From the NCBI GenBank assembly GCA_945898055.1, contig CAMDGV010000010.1, positions 1-64,000 on the forward strand: a stretch of DNA of 64,000 nucleotides, in the 5' to 3' direction. Below the pieces are notes generated by a model, which ran no database searches, was not told the DNA's origin, and worked only from the letters and a program-made list of their open reading frames with translations. Position numbers and translations under genes: made by a program. This DNA comes from Akkermansia muciniphila (GTDB lineage: Bacteria > Verrucomicrobiota > Verrucomicrobiia > Limisphaerales > UBA9464). Positions 1 through 6,065 of this stretch are shown one piece after another (the stretch's first letter is position 1; each line of letters starts with the position of its first letter).

Positions 1-167
1 AGCGGCCGGAGGCCGGAACCGGAGGAGAGAGAGCGGAGCGAGGGCGACGTATCGGGACCCGGCGAGGGACGAGCAAGGGGCCCAAGACGTCGCCCGGAGC
101 GTAGCGTGTGGGATGGTTTGCCGGAGCCTGATGAGGGGAAGAAGAAGACGGCAAAAGCCAGTAAAGT
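1..167. other. GC-rich structured leader upstream of the DGR
   Basis: No gene is recognised here. The stretch is purine- and GC-rich and contains a perfect 9-bp inverted repeat, GGGCGACGT at 42-50 and ACGTCGCCC at 87-95, separated by 36 nt. Nothing resembles the GGCGGCAGCTGG core of the template repeat downstream, so the DGR variable repeat is not here. It may be the 3' flank of an upstream target gene or a structured leader for the HRDC-RT transcript; this is inference. Confidence 0.4.
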
Positions 168-191
168 GTGGGGAATGCGAGACCTTTAAAA

Positions 192-671
192 ATGCAAATC
201 CAAGTGTTTGTCGTGCGACCTGGTGACGGTGTCGCGATGGAAGAGCTTAATAGCTTTTTGCGAGGGCACCGCGTCTTGTCGGTGGATCGGGAGTTTCAAG
301 AGGGATTGTGGCATTTTTGCGTTTGCTCTCAGTCGATCGATCGTGCCGGTCAAACAATGGCTCCTGGTGCTAAGGTGGATTATCGCCAGATCTTGGATTC
401 TTCCACGTTTACTTTGTTTTCTAAACTTCGCGAACTGCGGAAAGCCTTAGCTGAAAAGGAGGGATTGCCGCCTTATGCCGTCCTAACAAATGAACAGATG
501 GCTGAGGTAGCTCGACGACGACCGGTTACGGTCGAGGCACTTCGGGAAATTCCGGGTGTGGGCGAATCGCGTGTTGAAAGATACGGTGCCGCTTTCTATG
601 CGGTTATTTCTGATTATGCAAAGCAGCTCAATTCGACTGGAGGACATCAGTCAACCGGAACGTCTGCGTGA
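192..671 (+). CDS. HRDC-domain DGR accessory protein
   Basis: This 159-residue protein is the HRDC-type accessory factor found beside many diversity-generating retroelement reverse transcriptases, where it takes the place of, or adds to, Avd. The N-terminal part (EELNSFLRGHRVLSVDREF) matches the conserved opening of that family. The C-terminal half (about residues 80-145 from the ATG) carries the helical HRDC fold, with LRELRKALAEKEGLPPYAVL and the helix-hairpin-helix-like IPGVGESRVERYGAAF, expected to bind nucleic acid. An alternative GTG start lies 24 bases upstream at 168, but the family normally begins at the MQIQVF segment, so 192 is chosen. No strong ribosome binding site is visible. 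The 3' end overlaps the RT gene in another frame, so the two are probably translated together. Confidence 0.85.
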   Translation: MQIQVFVVRPGDGVAMEELNSFLRGHRVLSVDREFQEGLWHFCVCSQSIDRAGQTMAPGAKVDYRQILDSSTFTLFSKLRELRKALAEKEGLPPYAVLTNEQMAEVARRRPVTVEALREIPGVGESRVERYGAAFYAVISDYAKQLNSTGGHQSTGTSA

Positions 672-1596
672 GGCGTTTCTTCGAGCGGCCCGAGGGAAGT
701 GGGGGCGACTGGAGGTTCAAGCTTTTGCGTCAACGTGGCAGGAGAAGCTTGTTGATTTGCGGTCCAGACTATTAGAGGAGACATGGCGACCCGAGGGGTT
801 TCATCGGTTTATTATTCATGAGCCTAAAGAGCGTGTGATTCACGCGCCAAACTTTGCGGATCGGGTGGTCCATCATGCACTTGTGGATGCTGCTGGGGCG
901 GATTTTGAGCGCTGGTTGATCGACGATTCATATGCGTGTCGCTGTGGACGAGGGCAGAGCGCGGCTTTGAGGCGAGCCGAGACTTTTGCTGGGAAGCATG
1001 GGTGGTTTCTGAAGTTGGATGTTGCAAAGTATTTTGATTCGATTCCGCACGATCGGTTGTTGGAAACCTTGGGAGCACGGTTTCGTAATAAGGGGGTTGT
1101 GCGGCTTTGGGAACATTTGGTTCTTGGTTATTTGCACTCACCGGGTGCGGGTATTCCAATTGGATCATTGATCAGTCAGATGCTGGGGAATTTTTATCTT
1201 ATGCCAGTGGACCGATTGTGTCGGGAAGACCTCAAAGTGCCGGGCTATGTGCGCTACATGGATGATATGGCATTATGGGGTGAACGGCAGCAACTCAAAG
1301 AGGCGAAGGTTGCGGTGGAGGCTTTATTGGTGAAGGGATTGGGCTTGAAATTAAAAGCGAACTGGCATTTGCATTCGGTCCAGCGCGGAATGGAGTTCTT
1401 GGGGATGCGTGTTTTTCCTGGCGGCAGTCAATTAACGAGACGGAGTCGTCGTCGCTTTTTGAGAGCGTGGGCGGGTGGAACTGATGCGTGGCAGCGTGGT
1501 GAGTTAGACGATGCGGCATGGCAAAGGTCTTTGGGATCGTTGGTTTCACACGTGCAGTTAGCGAAGCGAGAGACTATTTTGCGACGGCTCTTTTGA
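598..1596 (+). CDS. DGR reverse transcriptase
   Basis: The protein is a reverse transcriptase of the retron/group II intron superfamily. Seen in the sequence are FLKLDVAKYFDSIPH (first catalytic Asp), GIPIGSLISQ, YVRYMDDMAL with the YMDD catalytic pair, and FLGMRVF. The IGxxxSQ form of motif 4, instead of the QG of other RTs, is diagnostic for diversity-generating retroelements. Such an RT copies a template repeat RNA with adenine-specific errors, and the cDNA replaces the variable repeat of a target gene. Length (about 330 residues) fits the family. The start is uncertain: ATG 598, ATG 616 and GTG 556 all lie inside the upstream HRDC gene, and conserved sequence begins near RLEDISQPERLREAF. 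The gene appears intact, and the template repeat follows its stop directly. Confidence 0.93.
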   Translation: MRLFLIMQSSSIRLEDISQPERLREAFLRAARGKWGRLEVQAFASTWQEKLVDLRSRLLEETWRPEGFHRFIIHEPKERVIHAPNFADRVVHHALVDAAGADFERWLIDDSYACRCGRGQSAALRRAETFAGKHGWFLKLDVAKYFDSIPHDRLLETLGARFRNKGVVRLWEHLVLGYLHSPGAGIPIGSLISQMLGNFYLMPVDRLCREDLKVPGYVRYMDDMALWGERQQLKEAKVAVEALLVKGLGLKLKANWHLHSVQRGMEFLGMRVFPGGSQLTRRSRRRFLRAWAGGTDAWQRGELDDAAWQRSLGSLVSHVQLAKRETILRRLF

Positions 1597-1597
1597 A

Positions 1598-1771
1598 AAT
1601 TTGGGTCTACGGCCATCGGGCTCCAACCGCGTGAATCGTGGCGGCAGCTGGAACAACGAGGCTAGGAACTGCCGTTCGGCCAACCGGAACAGGAATGAGC
1701 CGGGCAACCGCAACAACAACCTAGGCTTCCGTTCCGTCCTCAGCTCAGTTCGGACAGAATGTCCGAAATGA
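1598..1771 (+). repeat. DGR template repeat (TR), FGE-type, with 3' hairpin
   Basis: This non-coding stretch directly follows the RT stop. Read in the frame of base 1625 it gives GSNRVNRGGSWNNEARN, then RSANRNRN and NRNNNLGFRSVLSSVR, ending in TGA at 1769-1771. That is the variable end of a formylglycine-generating-enzyme/C-type-lectin fold used by DGR target proteins. Twelve asparagine codons (ten AAC, two AAT) fall between 1625 and 1720. AAC is the classic DGR codon, because randomising both adenines reaches many residues and never a stop. A GC-rich tail (about 1724-1750) is the likely initiation-of-mutagenic-homing segment. It is followed by a perfect hairpin, CGGACA 1751-1756 and TGTCCG 1760-1765 with a GAA loop. 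No reading frame with a start covers the repeat, so it acts as template. The exact 5' boundary cannot be set without the variable repeat. Confidence 0.88.
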
Positions 1772-1783
1772 ACCGGCCGCTAG

Positions 1784-2073
1784 ACCTGTTCGGTGCCATA
1801 GGGTATCGACAAAGCCGAGAGGGTTGCCCGGTGTTGGTAGCTGTTTTAGCGAAGACTCCGGGCAACCCGAATCGGAGCGAATCGGAGTCGGGCAGCATCC
1901 TAGTAGTGGATAGTAGAGGACCGATTCTTTTATGTAGCCTATCACTAAGCCGATGCGAGCGCGCCCAATCTATCAATCGGTCGTTGAAGACCAGGAATTT
2001 GAACGGGTCACGCACCGCTTTCGGAAAAGAGGTTAAAAGAAGTTTTAGTTCAGTGAATTCGAGGGCGAGTCTT
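1784..2073 (-). ncRNA. Candidate bridge/seek RNA region of the IS110-type element
   Basis: This is non-coding DNA between the transposase stop and the proposed IS end. It is rich in stem-forming repeats. GGGTTGCCCGG at 1821-1831 pairs with CCGGGCAACCC at 1858-1868 (11 bp, 26-nt loop). GACTCCG at 1854-1860 pairs alternatively with CGGAGTC at 1883-1889. GACCGATT at 1919-1926 pairs with AATCGGTC at 1975-1982. IS110-superfamily recombinases are known to use a structured RNA from the non-coding end, with loops that pair to target and donor DNA. The assignment is inference from position, length and structure. Loop-to-target pairing was not worked out. Confidence 0.45.
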
Positions 2074-3076
2074 TTACGCTTCGGTCATTATCCAACCAAA
2101 CTGTTCGGGCGTTCGCCGCCCGGTTTTCCAACGCCAAAGATCCACCAAAAGTTGTCGGGCAAAGGCGATAATTGCCCGTCTTCGTGCGCGCGAATGCGCT
2201 TTGGGATTGTTGAGAACGAATCCCCATTTTTTCACCAAGTAGTAGTCAGGTTGGTAGAGCAAAAAGCGCCACGATAACTCGACTAACTCGGTCCGTAATC
2301 GTCGATTCCCCGCCTTGGTAATACTTAAATCAGACCGACTTTCCCCCGATGAACTGACCCCTCCGGTCAGTCCTGAGTAACTCGCGATGGCGCGGCGGCT
2401 TGAAAAACGATTCCAGTCGCGAACCTCTGTCTCTATGTTCTCATGGGTTAATCGCCCCATCCCTTTAGGTAAAACTTTGGGGGCATCTGCCTCAATGCGT
2501 TTACTGAGATCTTGGACCGCTTTATTAATGACCAAAATTAAATCTCGGAAGATCTCTAGTTGTTCTAGCAGATTGGGGCTTACTAACTCTTTGAGAAATT
2601 CCCAACGATCTAATTGAAAAAGATTTGTGATTGCCGGCCAGATAACGATCTAGGCGGGTTGCCAACTCTAACGCGTCACTCTTATCGTTAGTGATTCCAC
2701 TCCGACACACCTCCAGGCAAGTCGGACCAACAACATAATTTACAATCCCTCTCTCAATCAGCTTACGGTGAAGCCAATATCCAGTCGGGCCCGCCTCGGA
2801 GCAGCTGAAAACTTCTTTAGCTTGAGATTTCTGTTTAACGACCCAGCGAAGAAAGTTGTCATAGGACATTTTTTGTGGGGGCTGAGGCTTCCCTCCATCG
2901 ACCCTGCGAACCCCCATGAGGTCTCCGGCATGGACGTCGAGAGCGAGTTTAATTTGCCGATAGGGAGGCGGCTGAGTTGGTGGAGCCTCAGGGAGAGGGT
3001 CTACTGCAGTGAGAACTGGCAACGGTGATTCCGATGCCACGCTGAGAGACGGTGAAGAATTCGAATGTCTTTTCAT
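2074..3076 (-). pseudogene. IS110-family transposase, interrupted by one frameshift
   Basis: The N-terminal half (from 3076) carries the DEDD RuvC-like domain, with IKLALDVHAGDLMG, SCSEAGPTGYWLHRKL and TNDKSDALELATRLDRY. The C-terminal half (ending at 2074) carries the conserved IS110 segment with SYSGLTGG and ITKAGNRRLR, including the region of the catalytic serine. The frame breaks near 2612-2618, just after AGNHKSF. On the coding strand there is a run of five T, and removing one T restores AGNHKSFQLDRWEFLKEL and joins the two halves. The break is therefore a single-base insertion in a homopolymer, not a large lesion. A programmed shift is unlikely because the family is normally one frame. 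It could be a true pseudogene or a sequencing error. Confidence 0.85.
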
Positions 3077-3118
3077 GGGGAGAGGCCTACTTTGAACTTT
3101 GTTCCGAGCGGCCGCTAG

Positions 3119-3500
3119 GTCTCATGCCATCTATCAGTCATCCTCGCGGCGGAGAAAAACCCCGAGCGGTCGCTGTTTTATCGGCTCCTCTTGGAAATCG
3201 GTGCGGCGCAATCCGATGCCGCAGCCCTGCGCGCAGAGCAGTTGATTGGAAGACGCGCACCCTCTAAGTGCCCCAACTCTGCGAGGCCAGCGAATTGTCC
3301 CAAACTTGGGCCCTAAATACGCTACCACGCACTATCGGTCTGCTCCATGCCAGTGCGGATGGCGATTGTCTTGAATTTTACGCCCCCACCGGTTCCCAGT
3401 CCGCCGGGCAATTGCCACGGAACCCGAGCATACGTGCCTATGCTATTGTCTGAGCTCCATTGTTCGCAACATCGCCTTGGCGGTTTAGGAAAAAATGCAA
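3119..3500. other. Intergenic stretch, no gene recognised
   Basis: Short open frames exist on both strands, but none shows a recognisable domain, a good start or consistent codon use. The stretch lies between the IS110 element and the VapBC promoter and is probably decayed DNA. Confidence 0.4.
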
Positions 3501-3502
3501 AG

Positions 3503-3540
3503 CTATTGCACAATGCGATGCATTATAATATGCTAAAGCC
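3503..3540 (+). promoter_or_regulatory. vapBC promoter and operator candidate
   Basis: A perfect TATAAT (3524-3529) sits inside the near-palindrome GCATTATAATATGC (3520-3533), and TGCA-containing half-sites repeat just upstream. The -10 box ends only 11 nt before the vapB ATG and no Shine-Dalgarno sequence is visible, so the mRNA may be leaderless or nearly so. Binding of the AbrB-type antitoxin here would repress the operon, as is usual for VapBC (inference). Confidence 0.5.
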
Positions 3541-3798
3541 ATGACACAATCGACCATCACCGACAAGTTCCAGACGACCATCCCGTTGGCGGTGCGGCAG
3601 GCGCTCGGCCTGCTACCGCGCCAGCGCGTGTCCTACGAGGTCCGCCAGGATGGCTCCGCTGTCATCCGCCCCGTCCCCCGGCTGGACGAGTTGTTCGGCA
3701 GCCTCACGCTCAACGGACCGGTGGCGGACACCCGGACCGAGAAACAGGCCGCCCGCGAAGCCATCGCCCGCGAAGGCGCGACCAAGAGCAAGCAATGA
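3541..3798 (+). CDS. vapB: VapB-type antitoxin (AbrB/SpoVT fold)
   Basis: This 85-residue protein has an N-terminal SpoVT-AbrB DNA-binding domain (TITDKFQTTIPLAVRQALGL, then RVSYEVRQDGSAVIRP). A charged C-terminal tail is of the kind that wraps around and blocks a PIN toxin. It is the antitoxin of a type II system and probably represses its own promoter at 3503-3540. The stop overlaps the start of the toxin gene by four bases (ATGA), the usual arrangement ensuring coupled translation. Base composition is more GC-rich than the flanking DNA by eye, which fits horizontal acquisition. Confidence 0.87.
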   Translation: MTQSTITDKFQTTIPLAVRQALGLLPRQRVSYEVRQDGSAVIRPVPRLDELFGSLTLNGPVADTRTEKQAAREAIAREGATKSKQ

Positions 3799-4208
3799 GC
3801 AACGCCCGCTATCTGGTCGATACAAACATTCTGCTCCGCTTTCTCTCCGGTGAACCGGCTTCGCAGGCGGCAGCCGTGCGGAAGCTTTTCGCCCAAGCGG
3901 CCGCCGGTGAAATCACCCTCGACGTCTCCCCCGTCATCGTCGCCGAGACCTTCTACACCTTGGTGTCGTTCTACGGTGTGGACCGCAAGGCAGCCGCCGA
4001 GAAACTCTCCCTCCTGCTGCAACAACACGGCGTGCGGCTCCGCGATGAAAACCAAGTGCTCACTGCCTTGGAACGTCTGCAAACCGCCAATGTGGGCTTT
4101 GCCGATGCATTCATCGCCGCCGGCGCGGTCGAGGAGAAAATCCCGGTCGCATCGTTCGACCGCGATTTCGACAAGCTGAAAGTCGCACGCTTCGAGCCGA
4201 CCACGTAG
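3795..4208 (+). CDS. vapC: VapC-type PIN-domain ribonuclease toxin
   Basis: This 137-residue protein is a complete PIN domain. The acidic metal-binding residues expected in VapC toxins are visible: D9 in [12 protein letters not shown]51 in VIVAETFY, D104 in GFADAFIA and D122 in ASFDRDFD. VapC toxins cleave tRNA or rRNA and are held inactive by VapB. The gene overlaps vapB by four bases and looks intact, unlike the broken genes on either side. The RNA target cannot be told from sequence. Confidence 0.88.
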   Translation: MSNARYLVDTNILLRFLSGEPASQAAAVRKLFAQAAAGEITLDVSPVIVAETFYTLVSFYGVDRKAAAEKLSLLLQQHGVRLRDENQVLTALERLQTANVGFADAFIAAGAVEEKIPVASFDRDFDKLKVARFEPTT

Positions 4209-4393
4209 CGCAGCGGCGGAAGAAGGCATCCGAGGCATCCGGACCGATCCCCAGCGCCGGGACCGGAAGCCTCTCCTGCCCGGTTCAAGACTTTCCGTCC
4301 GGCGAAGCCCTTGAAGCTGCGGAACGCGGCAGGTACCCGTCAGCCCCAGTTCCGGCCCCCGTGGTGCCTTTTGTACAACGACGATTATTATTC

Positions 4394-4540
4394 CCAGCCC
4401 GCTCTCTCCGCGCCACGGCCGCTACCAATGCCCTCGAACACGGGGCCGACATTGCGAAAGTCCAAGAGTGGCTGGGTCATTCGGATATCTCCACCACCCG
4501 ACTGTACGGTGAACGTCAGAGGCGATCTGAGGAACCTTGA
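4394..4540 (+). pseudogene. Tyrosine recombinase/integrase, C-terminal fragment
   Basis: One frame reads [17 protein letters not shown], then [19 protein letters not shown], before a stop at 4538-4540. This is the catalytic end of a phage/integron-type tyrosine recombinase, with the second Arg (LRA), GH and the Tyr nucleophile (RLY). The residue before SLRA is Arg where the family usually has His, and no upstream catalytic domain or start can be found. It is a remnant, probably left by a lost integrated element that may have delivered the neighbouring VapBC and AbiEi genes. Confidence 0.75.
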
Positions 4541-4607
4541 CAGCTTATCTTGAAAAAAATGCGTCAAAAAGCAAATCCCTGTCAGTTAGCTAAAGAAAAG
4601 GAACACG

Positions 4608-5089
4608 ATGATCAAACGAATTAGTTTTACCGTAGTAGCTGTACTCGCATTCTCTCTGGCCGCTCACGCTGCCGACATGCACATGCACATCGGCCCGTGG
4701 GTGCTGAATGTTGCCAAATCGACATCAAGCGATGGAAATCTCCGACAAAGCGGGGGCAAGTCATTAGCATGGATGGCGACTGGCTAATTGTTAAGAACCA
4801 TGGCGTTGATAAGGACGGCAATGCGACCAGGTCAAACCTCATACTCAAATTCGATGGTGTAGCCAGACCATCGATCGGTAGTAGACCAGACGCCATTGGA
4901 ATGCTCACCACCGGAACCACGAGTGATGATTTCAATTCTAAATCCGTTTCGGTCAGCATTACAGGCAAAGCCGGCCAGACGCAGGTCATGGTCGTCTCAC
5001 CTGACGGTAAGGTGAAAACACATACCATCACTCGGGTTGATAAAGACGAAAAAACCTCCAATGGTGTTACTGTATTCGACAAGCAGTAG
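4608..5089 (+). pseudogene. Secreted small beta-rich protein, frameshifted
   Basis: Translation from ATG 4608, 5 nt after an AAAGGAA ribosome site, gives a signal peptide (MIKRISFTVVAVLAFSLAA then HAAD) and a start of GPWVLNVAKS. This matches the opening of small secreted proteins that begin G-x-W-x-LN-x-AKS. The frame then breaks at a run of five G (4752-4756). With six G it would continue SGGQVISMDGDWLIVKN in phase with the remaining 110 residues, which end VTVFDKQ at 5089. The second part is well preserved, so the lesion is recent or a base-calling error. The function of the family is unknown. Confidence 0.65.
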
Positions 5090-5129
5090 ATAACGAATTT
5101 TCACAAGGTTGGCGAATCAAGCAACAGAA

Positions 5130-5159
5130 AGAGGCTGGCGGCAACGCTGGCCTCTTTTT
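5130..5159 (+). terminator. Rho-independent terminator
   Basis: AGAGGC (5130-5135) pairs with GCCTCT (5150-5155), with a further GCG/CGC inner stem, followed by TTTTT at 5155-5159. It lies 40 nt after the stop of the secreted-protein gene and would end its transcript. Confidence 0.75.
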
Positions 5160-5566
5160 GCGGTGGTGGAGTTTTCAATTTGGAAACTCTTCACCGCCGC
5201 CATCAGCTTTCCAGTAGTTTGGATTCCAGTTTGTAAAGGGGTCGGTTCTTGATAGTGCCCCATGAGGGGGCGAAGGCCATTCTCCCGCCTTGGCCCGCAA
5301 GTTGAGAGTCGCTAGGGCGGACGAGACCTCGAGCGCCGCCAATTGGGCGCTCTCCACCGGAGCTCCCCGGGGCACCTCCGTCGGCAATCGACCGAATGTG
5401 TTGTGTCTCGCAACTAACGCCATGCTTTAACTGAATCACGTGGATTATGCGTCTCGCAACGCCTCAATGACGCATCCAGTGATTGAGCTCCCGCCCCTCA
5501 GTATCGGCACTGAGCACAAAGCGTTGTTACTTATTAGTAGGTGCCGACGTTTTGTAAGGTTACCCC
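5160..5566. other. Intergenic stretch with no clear gene
   Basis: A minus-strand open frame (5175-5423) ends in a Trp/Asn-rich tail (DPFTNWNPNYWKADGGG), but it has no recognised domain and another frame overlaps it. It may be a gene fragment. No RNA gene or repeat was seen. Confidence 0.3.
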
Positions 5567-5932
5567 GTGACCTCGCCGCAGAATCAAAAACTGAGCCGGC
5601 TCCTGAACCGACGAGCGATCCTTCGGACCCGGGATCTCGGAGAGGTTGGATTGCCGCGGACCGCCTTGGTCGCCCCGCTGGCGGCCGGGGTGATTTCCCG
5701 CCTCAGCCGAGGCGTCTACGCCGTCGCCGGGCACGACGTGTCCGAGCACCATCGTTTCGCCTAGGCGGCCGCCCGCGTCCGGCGCGGGGTTGTCTGCCTA
5801 CTGTCCGCGCTCGTGTTCCACAAACTGACCACGCAATCCCCGGACGAAGTCTGGCTCGCCATCGACCGTAAAGCCCGCCTTCCTGCGCCGATGTATCCGC
5901 CTCTGCATAACGTTCGCTTCCGAGGGTTTGAA
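5567..5932 (+). pseudogene. AbiEi-like type IV antitoxin/transcriptional regulator, broken
   Basis: The frame opens at GTG 5567 with KLSRLLNRRAILRTRDL, then GLPRTALVAPLAAGVISRLS and RGVYAV, the N-terminal winged-helix of AbiEi-type antitoxins. It hits TAG at 5762-5764 but continues in the same frame as RRGVVCLLSALVFHKLTTQ, then SPDEVWLAIDRKAR and YPPLHNVRF, the next conserved AbiEi segment. Homology fades after about 5932, so the C-terminal half is missing. A C-to-T change (CAG to TAG) would explain the stop. No AbiEii nucleotidyltransferase toxin follows. This is a dead phage-defence/toxin-antitoxin gene next to VapBC and the integrase fragment. Confidence 0.75.
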
Positions 5933-6065
5933 CAACTTTACTTTCTCACCGCCTCAACCCGCATCAATCCCTACCGTGCGCCCTTCCACCCTTACGCCGT
6001 TCAAGGTGCGATTTCTTTCCCCGCAGGCTTGTCGTAATCTCAAGGATGAGTAAGGTCCGACTTCC

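Larger units (their letters stand above)
1774..3118 (-). mobile_element. IS110/IS1111-family insertion sequence
   Basis: An IS110-superfamily element of about 1.33 kb lies just after the DGR template repeat. It contains a DEDD transposase on the minus strand, broken by a frameshift, about 33 nt of non-coding DNA upstream of it and about 290 nt downstream. The 10-bp sequence CGGCCGCTAG occurs at 1774-1783 and again in direct orientation at 3109-3118, which I take as the duplicated core/target marking the two ends. The long non-coding end on the 3' side fits the IS1111 branch, in which the guide (seek/bridge) RNA lies downstream of the transposase. The boundaries are inferred from the direct repeat; no empty site is available for comparison. 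Confidence 0.65.

Noticed and set aside
1-167. Variable repeat in the left edge
   Set aside because: No match to the RGGSW or LGFR core of the template on either strand.
1598-1771. Template repeat considered as the variable repeat of a coding gene
   Set aside because: The FGE-like frame has no start and is blocked upstream by the RT gene in another frame; it is non-coding and directly behind the RT, as expected for a template.
1759-2277. 172-residue plus-strand open frame after the DGR template
   Set aside because: It runs antisense through the IS110 non-coding end and the transposase C-terminus and has no recognisable domain; it is a by-product of the structured region.
3176-3364. Coding-like plus-strand frame (LLLEIGAAQSDAAALRAEQL) between IS110 and vapBC
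   Set aside because: Too short, without start or recognisable family; possibly an old gene scrap but not supportable.
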